A stretch of 64,000 nt of DNA from Pseudomonas tremae (GTDB lineage Bacteria; Pseudomonadota; Gammaproteobacteria; Pseudomonadales; Pseudomonadaceae). Location of the stretch: assembly GCF_001401155.1 (NCBI RefSeq), contig NZ_LJRO01000362.1:1-64000 (forward strand), in the 5' to 3' direction. Below the pieces are notes generated by a model that saw only the letters and a program-made list of their open reading frames with translations, searched no databases and was not told the origin of the DNA. Positions 19,422-28,113 of the stretch are shown in pieces; the first letter of the stretch is position 1, and each line of letters starts with the position of its first letter. The position numbers and the translations under genes are program-made.

Positions 19422-20237
19422 ATGCGAACGTGCCGACGTGCTCTAACCGTTTTGGCCCTCACTCTTCCGCTTTCAGCGATGGGTGCGGCACCTGTGGTCG
19501 ATAATAATTCTGGCTCTGGCAGCAGCAGTTATCCGCCAGCGGGTTATGGCACGTCCGGCGCCTACGCCGGGGGAGGGGTTACGGCCCCTGCCTCGGCGCA
19601 AGGTCAGCTGTTCATGCAGCTGCAGCAAATGCAGGATGAAATCGCGCGCTTACGCGGTGTTGTAGAGGTCCAGCAAAACGATATCCAGCGCATGAAGCAG
19701 GAAGCTCTGGAGCGTTATCAGGAACTCGATCAACGTATAGCCAGTGGCACTGCCGCTCCGGCTACCAATAATTCTCAACCTTCTGGTGGCGCTATCGACG
19801 CCAGTGGGACGCCTTCGGCTTCAGCAGCCCAGGCTCCGGCAGCAGGCACCGAGCCTCCTGACCCGGCGAAGGAAAAGCTCTATTACGAAGCTGCCTTCGA
19901 TTTGATCAAGGCGAAGGATTTCGATAAGGCCAGTCAGGCTTTTACCGCTTTCCTACGCAAATACCCGAACAGTTCGTACGCGGGCAATGCCCAGTACTGG
20001 CTGGGCGAGGTAAACCTGGCCAAGGGTGACCTTCAAGGTGCCGGTCAGGCGTTTGCAAAAGTCAGCCAGCAGTACCCGAAGCATGCCAAGGTGCCTGATT
20101 CTCTGTACAAACTGGCAGATGTTGAACGTCGCCTAGGTCATACCGACAAGGTAAAAGGCATTCTGCAGCAGGTTGTAGCCCAGTATCCGGGTACATCGGC
20201 TGCCCAGTTGGCGCAACGTGATCTTCAGCGTTTGTGA
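19422..20237 (+). CDS. cpoB: CpoB (YbgF) cell-division coordinator
   Basis: 271 residues: a signal peptide, a low-complexity Gly/Ser stretch, an N-terminal coiled coil (LFMQLQQMQDEIARLRGVVEVQQNDIQRM, trimerisation), an Ala/Pro linker and three TPR repeats (about 150-270; FDLIKAKDFDKASQAFTAFLRKYPNS and two more). It binds TolA and coordinates wall synthesis with outer-membrane constriction. Last gene of the tol cluster, followed by a terminator. Confidence 0.95.
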   Translation: MRTCRRALTVLALTLPLSAMGAAPVVDNNSGSGSSSYPPAGYGTSGAYAGGGVTAPASAQGQLFMQLQQMQDEIARLRGVVEVQQNDIQRMKQEALERYQELDQRIASGTAAPATNNSQPSGGAIDASGTPSASAAQAPAAGTEPPDPAKEKLYYEAAFDLIKAKDFDKASQAFTAFLRKYPNSSYAGNAQYWLGEVNLAKGDLQGAGQAFAKVSQQYPKHAKVPDSLYKLADVERRLGHTDKVKGILQQVVAQYPGTSAAQLAQRDLQRL

Positions 20238-20258
20238 CCTCCTGACCCGCTGATCAAG

Positions 20259-20284
20259 AAAGCCGCGCCAGTCGCGGCTTTTTT
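20259..20284 (+). terminator. intrinsic terminator of the tol-pal-cpoB cluster
   Basis: AAAGCCGCG / CGCGGCTTT stem with 5-base loop and a T6 run, 20 bases after the cpoB stop. Confidence 0.92.
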
Positions 20285-20408
20285 CGTTAGAATCTCGCCC
20301 CCGAAATTCCGGTACACCTTACGCTTTTCCGGATTCTGCAATGGCAGGGTCCTTTGAAGTGCCTGACGGAGGCGGACGGCCTGTTTAGCTGTTACGCCCG
20401 TGGCTGAT

Positions 20409-21056
20409 ATGCAAGACACATTACGCATCACCGAAATATTTCACTCGTTGCAGGGTGAAACCCGTACGGCTGGCCTGCCTACCGTATTTGTCCGCCTGAC
20501 CGGTTGCCCTCTGCGCTGCCAGTATTGCGACAGTGCCTACGCGTTCAGTGGCGGCACTATTCAGACGCTGGACGACATCGTCGGACAAGTTGCGTCCTAT
20601 CGCCCTCGTTACGTCTGCGTGACCGGCGGCGAGCCGCTTGCCCAACCCAACGCGATCCCGTTACTCAAGCGCCTCTGTGATGCGGGCTATGAAGTGTCGC
20701 TGGAGACCAGTGGCGCTCTGGACATCTCTGCAGTTGACCCTCGGGTGAGTCGCGTTGTCGATCTCAAGACCCCAGGGTCAAAAGAGGTCTCGCGTAACCG
20801 CTACGAGAACATGGAGCTGCTGACGCCGAACGATCAGGTCAAATTCGTCATCTGCTCACGCGAGGATTACGACTGGGCTGTTTCCAAGCTCATCCAGTAC
20901 GGCCTTGAGCGTCGTGCAGGTGAAGTTCTGTTCTCTGCCAGTCATCACGAGCTTAAAGGCCGTGACCTGGCCGACTGGATCGTTGCTGATAACCTGCCGG
21001 TACGCCTGCAGATGCAGTTACACAAAATTCTTTGGGATGACGAGCCGGGGCGCTGA
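20409..21056 (+). CDS. queE: 7-carboxy-7-deazaguanine synthase (radical SAM)
   Basis: 215 residues. The radical-SAM cysteines are in CPLRCQYCDSAYAF (CxxxCxxC), followed by the SAM-binding GGEPL motif (VTGGEPLAQPN). It contracts 6-carboxytetrahydropterin to CDG in preQ0/queuosine synthesis. The ATG at 20409 (MQDTLRITEIFHSLQGET) gives the usual length; the GTG at 20400 is an alternative. No strong ribosome-binding site is seen for either. queC begins one base after its stop. Confidence 0.94.
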   Translation: MQDTLRITEIFHSLQGETRTAGLPTVFVRLTGCPLRCQYCDSAYAFSGGTIQTLDDIVGQVASYRPRYVCVTGGEPLAQPNAIPLLKRLCDAGYEVSLETSGALDISAVDPRVSRVVDLKTPGSKEVSRNRYENMELLTPNDQVKFVICSREDYDWAVSKLIQYGLERRAGEVLFSASHHELKGRDLADWIVADNLPVRLQMQLHKILWDDEPGR

Positions 21057-21057
21057 G

Positions 21058-21747
21058 ATGAATGAATTGACCAATACCGGTAAAAGAGCCGTGATCCTGC
21101 TGTCGGGTGGCCTGGATTCGGCAACCGTTGTGGCGATGGCGCTGGCTGAGGGCTACGCCTGTTACACCATGAGCTTCGACTACGGCCAGCGCCATCGCGC
21201 CGAGCTGGACGCAGCTGCACGTGTCGCCCGCGATCTGGGCGCCGTCGAGCACAAGGTCATTGGCCTGAACCTCAACGGCATTGGCGGCTCGGCATTGACC
21301 GACAGCTCCATTGCCGTACCTGAGTCACCCTCAGAAGGCATTCCGGTCACCTACGTGCCTGCGCGCAATACCGTATTTCTCTCGCTGGCGCTGGGTTGGG
21401 CTGAAGTGCTGGGCGCACGGGACATATTCATTGGTGTGAACGCAGTGGATTACTCCGGCTACCCGGATTGCCGTCCCGAGTTCGTCGAGTCCTTCGAGCG
21501 CATGGCTAACCTGGCGACCAAGGCCGGTGTGGAAGGGCAGGGCTTCACAATCAGAGCTCCGCTGCAGAACCTGAGCAAGTCGGATATCGTCAAGGCCGGT
21601 AGCGCTCTGGGCGTCGATTACTCGCTGACGGTTTCCTGCTATCAGGCCGACGATCAAGGTCGGGCGTGCGGTAAATGCGACAGCTGTCGCCTGCGCGCAG
21701 AAGGCTTTTCTGCTGCCGGCATGACCGACCCGACGCGTTATTTTTAA
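21058..21747 (+). CDS. queC: 7-cyano-7-deazaguanine (preQ0) synthase
   Basis: 229 residues. An N-type ATP pyrophosphatase loop LLSGGLDSATVVAMA sits near residue 15 and the C-terminal zinc cysteines CYQADDQGRACGKCDSC are intact. It converts CDG to preQ0 with ATP and ammonia, directly after QueE. The remaining queuosine genes are elsewhere. Confidence 0.95.
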   Translation: MNELTNTGKRAVILLSGGLDSATVVAMALAEGYACYTMSFDYGQRHRAELDAAARVARDLGAVEHKVIGLNLNGIGGSALTDSSIAVPESPSEGIPVTYVPARNTVFLSLALGWAEVLGARDIFIGVNAVDYSGYPDCRPEFVESFERMANLATKAGVEGQGFTIRAPLQNLSKSDIVKAGSALGVDYSLTVSCYQADDQGRACGKCDSCRLRAEGFSAAGMTDPTRYF

Positions 21748-21765
21748 ATTTTTTCAAAATAGGTG

Positions 21766-21793
21766 TTGAATTACTGATAAAAATCAGTAATAT
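21766..21793 (+). promoter_or_regulatory. sigma-70 promoter of tRNA-Lys overlapping an inverted repeat
   Basis: TTGAAT, 16-base spacer, TAATAT, 17 bases before the mature tRNA. An 8-bp inverted repeat (TTACTGAT / ATCAGTAA, 21771-21790) overlaps the spacer and could be the queC 3' hairpin or an operator. Confidence 0.6.
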
Positions 21794-21810
21794 ACGCGCC
21801 ACACAACAGA

Positions 21811-21886
21811 GGGTCGTTAGCTCAGTTGGTAGAGCAGTTGGCTTTTAACCAATTGGTCGTAGGTTCGAATCCCACACGACCCACCA
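21811..21886 (+). tRNA. tRNA-Lys (anticodon TTT)
   Basis: 76 nt with intact acceptor stem (GGGTCGT / ACGACCC), anticodon loop CTTTTAA and encoded CCA. Its 3' part forms the left attachment repeat of the genomic island, and the gene is restored on the left side. The same tRNA-Lys locus next to queC is a known integration site in P. aeruginosa. Confidence 0.97.
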
Positions 21887-21948
21887 TTTCGAAAATCTGG
21901 AAGGCCCATGAAAATGCGGATTTCCAGGTTTTTTTTTGCGTTGCAGAT
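21842..21948 (+). repeat. attL: left direct repeat of the island (3' tRNA-Lys and downstream)
   Basis: From the anticodon arm of tRNA-Lys through the CCA and about 60 bases beyond. It reappears at 34374-34480 with a few substitutions and a two-base change in T-run length. Confidence 0.88.
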
Positions 21949-22286
21949 CGTCATGGTCAGATAGCGCCTCTGCGTATCCGCCATGGCGTTGAAGCAACGA
22001 TCTGTAAAACAGTTGGCAAGTCTTTCGAAGCCGAAAGCAGGCGATACCGTTTGAGCGCGATGCGCACCCAGACAAGCAGCCGCTTGTCACGAAACATAGC
22101 GCCGGCAAGCCGTGATCTCAAGTTGCAAGGCGGAATGCTGCTTAAGACATACTGGAGGTCGGGCGTATTTTTCATCCTGACGCAGTGCGTGGCTGTTATC
22201 GGCTGTTGTGCACGGTTATTGAAAAAAATGCGTGCTTTGGTGAGTGCTTACGATGATGGCATTTTGGGCTCCAGCGTATCGTTGAC

Positions 22287-22595
22287 TCACTTTGAAGATC
22301 TACTGTTCCAAGGGATCCTGTAATAGCCGTCAGGCGCTTGAGTCGATGTCTTGCCTTCGCCGATTGCGGCTGTGTCTTCCTCCGCCGCAATCTGGACAAC
22401 CACCTCGCCTGCAGCATTTTCTCTGATCCAGCGAGCAATATCCTCCATCTCGTCGAATTCATATTCCATCTCCGGTGCGTCCGATATCTGACGCAATGCC
22501 TGCGCTTTGGCCTCGTGTGAGGTGCCAGTCTCGCTATAACCAAAAGTCGGAGTCGAGTTCAATAAATTGATCAAAGGTACGGTCTTTTTTAATTC
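22287..22595 (-). pseudogene. C-terminal fragment of an unknown acidic protein
   Basis: An open frame that reads like natural protein (EAKAQALRQISDAPEMEYEF, then a helix DEMEDIARWIRENAAGEVVVQ and GYYRIPWNSRSSK before the stop) but has no start of its own, because it runs into the IS5-type fragment at about 22600. It may be the tail of a gene cut by the IS. I do not recognise the family. Confidence 0.4.
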
Positions 22596-22821
22596 GAGAC
22601 GCTCCGTCATCGCGCCAGTCACGAAAACGCTGATACACCGTCGACCAAGGCCCAAAGCGTTCCGGCAGATCACGCCAGGCAGCACCTGAGCACAAAATCC
22701 AAAGGATTCCGTGGAGTACCAGACGATCATCACTACGTGGGCGACCCATTTTCTGCTCGGGAGAAACCAGATCCTTGATCAATTCCCACGATGCGTCGGA
22801 GAGTTCGTAAAGCTTTGCCAT
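22596..22821 (-). pseudogene. IS5-family transposase, N-terminal fragment
   Basis: Starts MAKLYELSDASWELIKDLVS and continues through the conserved LVLHGILWILCSGAAWRDLPERF and STVYQRFRDWRDDG blocks of IS5/IS427-type transposases. After about residue 73 the family similarity ends and unrelated sequence follows, so the catalytic DDE part is missing. The bases from here to the hopQ1 promoter (22822-23206) hold no gene I can support. Confidence 0.85.
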
Positions 22822-23206
22822 GCGGGCCTCCAGCCAATCATGGCGGCAACTCTACCCCTACCGACTTTTCGTACAAAACCTAGAGCTGCCGGCCAGATCA
22901 ACTCCGCGTTTGTGCCAACCGATTATCTGACCGCTCGTGCGATACCAGCGTTTGAAACTAGTCAGCGTTATTGTCTGCAGGCTATTGAGCGAAAGGTAGT
23001 CTCGAACGGTTTGACGTTCAATAACAGTTTCAGCCACGCGCCCGATGCTGCGCTCGATCAGGTTAACCGCGAGTCTTCCTACCCGACGTTAAAATCGTAC
23101 ATACCGATTTTTATAGGACCGAGCAAAGCGTGGTTCACATATCAGCGGTTCAAATCAAATCCGCAAATGCTGTAACCCGGAGCGCGCAGCACTGGATCAT
23201 AGTGAT

Positions 23207-23235
23207 GAAACCAAAACGGCGTTGCTTGCCACACA
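23207..23235 (+). promoter_or_regulatory. hrp box (HrpL promoter) of hopQ1
   Basis: GAAACC, 16 bases, CCACACA. The consensus is GGAACC-N15/16-CCACNNA; there is one mismatch in the -35 element and the -10 element is perfect. It ends 30 bases before the hopQ1 start, with AGGAGG between. Confidence 0.85.
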
Positions 23236-23265
23236 GCAGGTTCATCTATCCAGGAGGTCGACTCA

Positions 23266-24594
23266 ATGCATCGTCCTATCACCGCAGCCTCTACCACCTC
23301 ACCTCTCATCCTAGATCAGTCAAAACAAATATCACGCACCTCATCGGAAAGTAGCGTGCAATCAGTGCTTCCTCAGCAGACAAGTATGAGTGGCCCAGTT
23401 TTAGAGCGGTCGAAAAGTGCGCCAAAGTTATTGACTGCTGCACAGCGCACGATGCTTGCACAAGTGGGCGCATGTGACTCTCATTTGACCTCAGACGAAA
23501 ACATGGCCATCACCGAACTGAGATTACACAAGCCCCGGTTACCGAAGGATACGTGGTTTTTTACTGATCCTAATAAGGACCCAGATGATGTCGTGACCTA
23601 CACCTTGGGCAAGCAATTGCAGGCTGAGGGCTTTGTGCATATCACGGATGTAGTGGCGACACTGGGTGATGCTGAAGTTCGCTCTCAACGTGCCGAGATG
23701 GCCAAAGGCGTGTTCAACAAGCTTGAGTTGTATGACGTGCATGTGTCGCGTGGTCGGGATTACGCAATGAATTCGCGTCAGTCGAAGGAGCATGCCAAGT
23801 TTTTACTGGAAGGTCATGCTTTAAGGGCAGGACCTGGTGAAATACACCGTGACAGCTTGCAGGACATGAGCAGGCGCCTGACCCGTGCGCCACATGGACT
23901 TAGTATTGTCGTAATTGCAGGCATGAGTGATATCAATGCGCTTATCACTACCTACCCGGATATCGTGCGTGAGCGGGTTGATGACATCACCATTATGGGC
24001 GGAGTCGAGCCTTTGAAGGACGCAGATGGTTTTGTACAGCCTGATGCACGCGCTTACAATAATGCGACCGACATGGATGCCGCGCGCAGTCTTTATCGAA
24101 AAGCGCAGGAGCTTGGCATTCCACTTCGTATAGTGACAAAGGAGGCAGCTTATAAAACGGCGGTTTCGCCTTCATTTTACGAAGGGATAGCAGGGAGCGG
24201 ACACCCAGTAGGCCACTACCTGAGAGACGTTCAGAAGAGTGCGCTGAAAGGCCTCTGGGAAGGTATTCAAGCTGGATTGCTTCCTGGGTTGGATGACTCA
24301 TGGTTCTTTCGGACGTTCATGCCGAATGCACAGACTGAAGCAGTACAGCAGGATAAAAATAAAGAGAGATCGTTTGATGATATCTGGCCTAAAGTGACGA
24401 AACTAAACCTGTATGATCCTCTGACATTACTGGCCTCAGTGCCGGGTGCGGCGAAACTGCTATTTAAACCAAAAGCTATACACTCAGAAGGATTGGGTGT
24501 GGTAGAGCAAGTAGGTCCAGATGATGTGACGCATCCAGAGAAAGCAAAGTTATTGATGTCCGCTTTAGCCAAGTCTGCGCTTGTCCAGTCGTAG
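23266..24594 (+). CDS. hopQ1: type III effector HopQ1 (nucleoside-hydrolase-like)
   Basis: 442 residues, recognisable as HopQ1. The Ser/Thr/Gln-rich N-terminus (about 1-45) is a typical secretion signal. RSKSAP at residues 48-53 is the known 14-3-3 binding motif, with Ser51 as the phosphosite. The nucleoside-hydrolase-like domain has the Asp motif DTWFFTDPNKDPDDV, with the Asp107-Asp108 pair studied in HopQ1, and IVVIAGMSDINALI plus DDITIMGGVEP further on. HopQ1 is injected into plant cells, alters cytokinin signalling and is recognised by Roq1 in Nicotiana. Start ATG with AGGAGG upstream and an hrp box. The end SALVQS is a few residues shorter than the best-known 447-residue form (from memory). 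Confidence 0.95.
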   Translation: MHRPITAASTTSPLILDQSKQISRTSSESSVQSVLPQQTSMSGPVLERSKSAPKLLTAAQRTMLAQVGACDSHLTSDENMAITELRLHKPRLPKDTWFFTDPNKDPDDVVTYTLGKQLQAEGFVHITDVVATLGDAEVRSQRAEMAKGVFNKLELYDVHVSRGRDYAMNSRQSKEHAKFLLEGHALRAGPGEIHRDSLQDMSRRLTRAPHGLSIVVIAGMSDINALITTYPDIVRERVDDITIMGGVEPLKDADGFVQPDARAYNNATDMDAARSLYRKAQELGIPLRIVTKEAAYKTAVSPSFYEGIAGSGHPVGHYLRDVQKSALKGLWEGIQAGLLPGLDDSWFFRTFMPNAQTEAVQQDKNKERSFDDIWPKVTKLNLYDPLTLLASVPGAAKLLFKPKAIHSEGLGVVEQVGPDDVTHPEKAKLLMSALAKSALVQS

Positions 24595-24801
24595 TCCCGG
24601 ATTGACCCACGGCAAATGCCTACAGGGATCAGGCCCCCTTGTTTCGCATCGACGATGGCCTGGCAGAGTGAAGACACTGTTTGTTGGTCACTCTGTCATG
24701 TCTGTCAGCTGAGCCGGTGACGGAGCATCTTCTTTTTCCAGCTGCCCTCGATGTGTAGGGGTTTAAATGCCTACACACGAGCCTTTGCCGTCTTATCCTC
24801 C
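24595..24801. other. intergenic region after hopQ1
   Basis: 207 bases with no gene I can support; a degenerate pair of copies of a 'gcctacac/gtgtaggc' motif near 24757-24778 could form a hairpin (GTGTAGGGGTTTAAATGCCTACAC has paired ends). Confidence 0.35.
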
Positions 24802-25002
24802 TTACCGTGTGCTAAGTTTAAATCCCCGCCCATAAACAAGATTGAACGTGTCTATCGCATGCAGTATTTCTTCGTCAGGTAGGCTGGCGGAAACTGTCAG
24901 TACCGGTTTGTCATCCGCATCTCGCACTGTAGCAGTATGGGGACTCGACTCCCGATCAATCTGAATATCATTGGGGGCTACGAGATAAATAGCGTTTTTC
25001 AT
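24802..25002 (-). CDS. small hypothetical protein
   Basis: A 66-residue protein from ATG 25002 (MKNAIYLVAPNDIQIDRESS) with GGAAGA upstream. It reads as a compact beta-alpha domain ending FNLVYGRGFKLSTR. An upstream in-frame start at 25077 adds 25 polar residues that look non-coding. I do not recognise the family; similar short proteins with this kind of sequence occur in Pseudomonas. It lies between hopQ1 and iaaL. Confidence 0.55.
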   Translation of the reverse strand: MKNAIYLVAPNDIQIDRESSPHTATVRDADDKPVLTVSASLPDEEILHAIDTFNLVYGRGFKLSTR

Positions 25003-25237
25003 GTGCGTCTTCCGTGATTGCTGGTGGAGTTTGGAAATTGAACAGTTTTCGCTGCGAGAAAGGTGATTCTCTATCATCGATACTTTCGCGCCGAAGATCC
25101 AAAAGCGTGTAAATATTAGCCTGTTCGTTTCAGTTTCGTGGACTCTGACCTCTGGCGCTTCCGAATCCTCTAAAAAACTGCACCGACACCGCCAAAGGCC
25201 CCGTCGGTGCAGCTACTCACTCGTTCACATCAGCCAT

Positions 25238-26425
25238 TCAGTTTCGGCGGTCGATGATGTAGAGCATTTTGCCTCGCTCCGAGACCGCGTAGTCTCTGGC
25301 ATCCTTGCGCAGGACCGACACGCTGCCTTGGTCTTTCTGATACGCCTCGTTGATGTCGGGGATATCGGCGATGGCTGTTTCGATTCTGGCGCGTTCGTCT
25401 TCATCGACTTCAGAGGCCTCAACGAAAATAGTCACCAGTTCCTTGCGCTCTTCGGTCACTGACAAGTGGACTTGAATTTCAAGGGAGCGGCCCAGTGTCT
25501 GTTTGATAGCATGCTGAATGATGCCTAGACCGATGAGGTTGCCCATGAAGTTGAAGCTCATGTCCTCCCGCTGGATGTCTGTCAGGTAGAGCTTGTCGCC
25601 TTTCATCGAAAGGGTTGCGGTGTCTCCTAGGCGATACCTCAGCAGCGGCGTGAAGTTCTCTCGGGTCAGCGACGTGATGAGGATGCTGTCGCCTTCTTTT
25701 TCGATGAAATACTTGTCGGACAGAAACTCATATTCAGTGTGGCACGGGCTGTTGGTGAAACCCAGAATGCCGCCCTCGGAACTGCCATACACACCGACAA
25801 TGGAGACCTGTTCGCCAAAGGCTTCCCTGATGATTTTCTTCTGAAAGGTTTTCAGGCCTTCGCCATTGAAGACGATCTTTTCGATGTCGATGTGCACGCC
25901 GTGCTGTTGCATGGCGTTGATAAACTGCAAGATGGTCGATGGTACGCCTAGCAGTACGTTGAGCTTGATCGAGTTGAGTGCCTCGAAGTGACTCTTGGTC
26001 AGCAGGGTGATGTCGCCCACCGACGCCACATGAGCACCGCAGTTACCGGCCATCATGGTAGTGATGTTGTTCAGGGCAGAAAACAGATTGATGGTGAACA
26101 GGTTGGCGCAGCGATCACCAGGTTGAATGAAGCCGTTGCTGCGAAAGACGTTGGAGCGGGAGCTGTCTTCATCGACTTCGCAGTCGTAGTAGTAATAACA
26201 GCGTTTAAGGTTGCCGCTGGTTCCACTGGTAAAGCCGATCAGGCAGTTTCGCTCATTGCGTTTTAAACAGCGTTCAGTCTGTGCCGCGAAGCCGTCCTTG
26301 TCCATGATCGGTACGTGGGTTCTGAAGTCCTGATAAGTGAATCCTTCAAAATCGTTGTTCTGGTGGATTTTAGCGGCAGTGCTGGAAATTCTGCTCCATT
26401 CCTTTTCCATATCGTAGGCAGTCAT
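25238..26425 (-). CDS. iaaL: indole-3-acetate--lysine ligase (IaaL)
   Basis: 395 residues, the exact length of IaaL, which conjugates the auxin IAA to the epsilon-amino group of lysine with ATP. It is an adenylate-forming enzyme with the P-loop-like GFTSGTSGNLKRC (residues 64-76), the YGSSEGG block (near 225) and LLRYRLGDTATL (near 270). Sequence similarity to the P. savastanoi and P. syringae enzyme is obvious along the full length. It lies downstream of matE, as known in the P. syringae complex, where iaaL belongs to the HrpL regulon. Confidence 0.95.
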   Translation of the reverse strand: MTAYDMEKEWSRISSTAAKIHQNNDFEGFTYQDFRTHVPIMDKDGFAAQTERCLKRNERNCLIGFTSGTSGNLKRCYYYYDCEVDEDSSRSNVFRSNGFIQPGDRCANLFTINLFSALNNITTMMAGNCGAHVASVGDITLLTKSHFEALNSIKLNVLLGVPSTILQFINAMQQHGVHIDIEKIVFNGEGLKTFQKKIIREAFGEQVSIVGVYGSSEGGILGFTNSPCHTEYEFLSDKYFIEKEGDSILITSLTRENFTPLLRYRLGDTATLSMKGDKLYLTDIQREDMSFNFMGNLIGLGIIQHAIKQTLGRSLEIQVHLSVTEERKELVTIFVEASEVDEDERARIETAIADIPDINEAYQKDQGSVSVLRKDARDYAVSERGKMLYIIDRRN

Positions 26426-26466
26426 GCGAGTCCTCTATAGTCCGTTTTTTGATTTCCTGGACATCC

Positions 26467-26496
26467 TGCCCACCTGACGACAGCAAAGGGTGGGCA
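26467..26496 (-). promoter_or_regulatory. hairpin in the matE-iaaL gap
   Basis: Perfect 8-bp inverted repeat TGCCCACC / GGTGGGCA with a 14-base loop, lying between the matE stop and the iaaL start, without a T-run. It could attenuate or protect the bicistronic mRNA. Confidence 0.5.
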
Positions 26497-26505
26497 AAAC
26501 GTGGA

Positions 26506-27882
26506 CTATGAGTTACTCCGGTGTAGGGATCGGTTCCCTATTGAATGGATCTCGATGTCCAACATCTTTTTCATGAGCAGATGCGCGAGCCAGCAGGCAC
26601 AAAAGGCCACTATGGTGTTACCCAGCAACTGCCCGAGCATTACCCCGACGCTGCCAAATTTATGTGCCCCATACCACACAAACGGCATGGTTCCCAGGCT
26701 GGCGCGCAGCCAGCCGAACAGTGTGACGTAAGCCGGTCGCCCCATACTGAGGAAGACTGAGGTGGCAATGAATTGCAGCCCGATGAGCGTCCAGAGGGCG
26801 CCGCCCCATCGGCAGAACGCGAAGAACACGACCTGGCCTTCACCGGCGATATGAAACAAGCTGGCTAATGGCTCAGCGAGCAGAATGAGTAACAGCGAGG
26901 TCACTGAGCCGTAGCCGATCAACAACCCGTATGTCATCTTTATGGCTTGCGATACGCGAGCAGTGTTCATTGCGCCCAGGTTTTGGCCCAATATAGGGAT
27001 CAGCGCACCGGGCAAGGCGAACACGACACAAAAAGCAACCTGAATGACCCTGTCGATCACCCCGATAGTCGCCAGCGCCTGAGACCCGAACGGCGCCATC
27101 GCAGCTATTACGTAGGCCATGCCCACTGGAGTCGCCAGGTTGCCAGTCACCGCTGGCAAGGCGGTTCGTCCGATATTTCTGATGTCACCTGACAGGTTCT
27201 TCAGGCTGACCCGACAGGTCAAATGGGCGACTCGGTGAACGTAGTAAAACCCCAGACAGGCCGATACCAGGCTCGATATCAGGTAGGCGATGCCGGCACC
27301 CACCAGGCCTAAATCGAACACCACAATAAGCAGCGGATCTGCGATGGCAACGGCGGCCGTCGCCGTCAGCAGGGTCCACATCGCCTGTTTGCCGAAGCCT
27401 GCACTGCGCAGGATCTGCACGCATAGCTGCTCGACAGCGACCAGCACCGAAGCCGGAAGGGTTAGCCACAGATATTCACGCGCCGCGGTAAAACTGTTGC
27501 CCTCTCCGCCTAACATGCTGATGGCCTGGTCGAGAACTATTAGCTCAAGCGCAGCGCCACAAACGGTAGCCATGCTGGCAAGCAGCACACCACTACTGGC
27601 GAGGCGTCTGGCTTGATCCGGCAGGCCGCTGCCGAGGCTTCTCGAAACGATTGTCGAGACCGCCACGGCGATGCCAAGGATCATCGAAATGAGGAAGAAC
27701 ATCAGGGTTTTGGCTATAGCGAACGCAGCCAGCAAACTGTCGTCACGCAGCATCGCAATGTAAACCACGGTCAACACTTCGATTAGAAAGATCGACAGCA
27801 GGCTGGTCGCACTGGTGCTGGTCATGAACACAAGATGCCGTAACAACGACCCAGAGGTGAAGGCTGCTTTGTTAACCGCCAT
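26506..27882 (-). CDS. matE: MATE-family efflux transporter upstream of iaaL
   Basis: 458 residues with twelve hydrophobic segments in two related halves, typical of MATE (multidrug and toxic compound extrusion) antiporters. The pairing matE-iaaL is known in P. syringae and P. savastanoi. The substrate is not established; export of auxin conjugates is an attractive guess. The last codons contain a degenerate hrp box for iaaL, and a consensus hrp box lies about 190 bases upstream. Confidence 0.92.
   Translation of the reverse strand: MAVNKAAFTSGSLLRHLVFMTSTSATSLLSIFLIEVLTVVYIAMLRDDSLLAAFAIAKTLMFFLISMILGIAVAVSTIVSRSLGSGLPDQARRLASSGVLLASMATVCGAALELIVLDQAISMLGGEGNSFTAAREYLWLTLPASVLVAVEQLCVQILRSAGFGKQAMWTLLTATAAVAIADPLLIVVFDLGLVGAGIAYLISSLVSACLGFYYVHRVAHLTCRVSLKNLSGDIRNIGRTALPAVTGNLATPVGMAYVIAAMAPFGSQALATIGVIDRVIQVAFCVVFALPGALIPILGQNLGAMNTARVSQAIKMTYGLLIGYGSVTSLLLILLAEPLASLFHIAGEGQVVFFAFCRWGGALWTLIGLQFIATSVFLSMGRPAYVTLFGWLRASLGTMPFVWYGAHKFGSVGVMLGQLLGNTIVAFCACWLAHLLMKKMLDIEIHSIGNRSLHRSNS
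26509..26537 (-). promoter_or_regulatory. degenerate hrp box at the end of matE, in front of iaaL
   Basis: On the minus strand GGAACC, 16 bases, TAACTCA. The -35 half is perfect; the -10 half deviates from CCACNNA in its first two bases. It ends 84 bases before the iaaL start, where a HrpL promoter for iaaL is expected from other strains. Confidence 0.55.
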
Positions 27883-28075
27883 TGATCCTTATCTTCTCAC
27901 TGATCTCAGAAGAGCACGGCATTGCATCACTGACGCTCTGTATGAAAAGTGGCTAAGCTCCGTGATGATGCGTCAAAACAAGCTCAGAACACTCATTTAC
28001 AATCCGTAGAAACCGCTTCCTCGCCTTTTTTGCCTTGCATGAACCACACCCCCGTACTTTTCGTACGCGGTCTAA

Positions 28076-28103
28076 TATGTGGTCATCAGGGCTTGTGGGT
28101 TCC
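28076..28103 (-). promoter_or_regulatory. consensus hrp box directing matE-iaaL
   Basis: On the minus strand GGAACC, 15 bases, CCACATA: a full match to the HrpL consensus. It points toward matE, whose ATG is about 190 bases downstream, with no other convincing gene between. Confidence 0.82.
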
Positions 28104-28113
28104 GAAGAAAGAT

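Noticed and set aside
21826..22323. Plus-strand frame of 165 codons starting in tRNA-Lys
   Set aside because: Overlaps the tRNA and the attachment repeat; similar accidental frames arise at attR.
22711..23175. Plus-strand frame of 154 codons upstream of hopQ1
   Set aside because: First part is antisense to the transposase fragment, the rest has no family features or ribosome-binding site.
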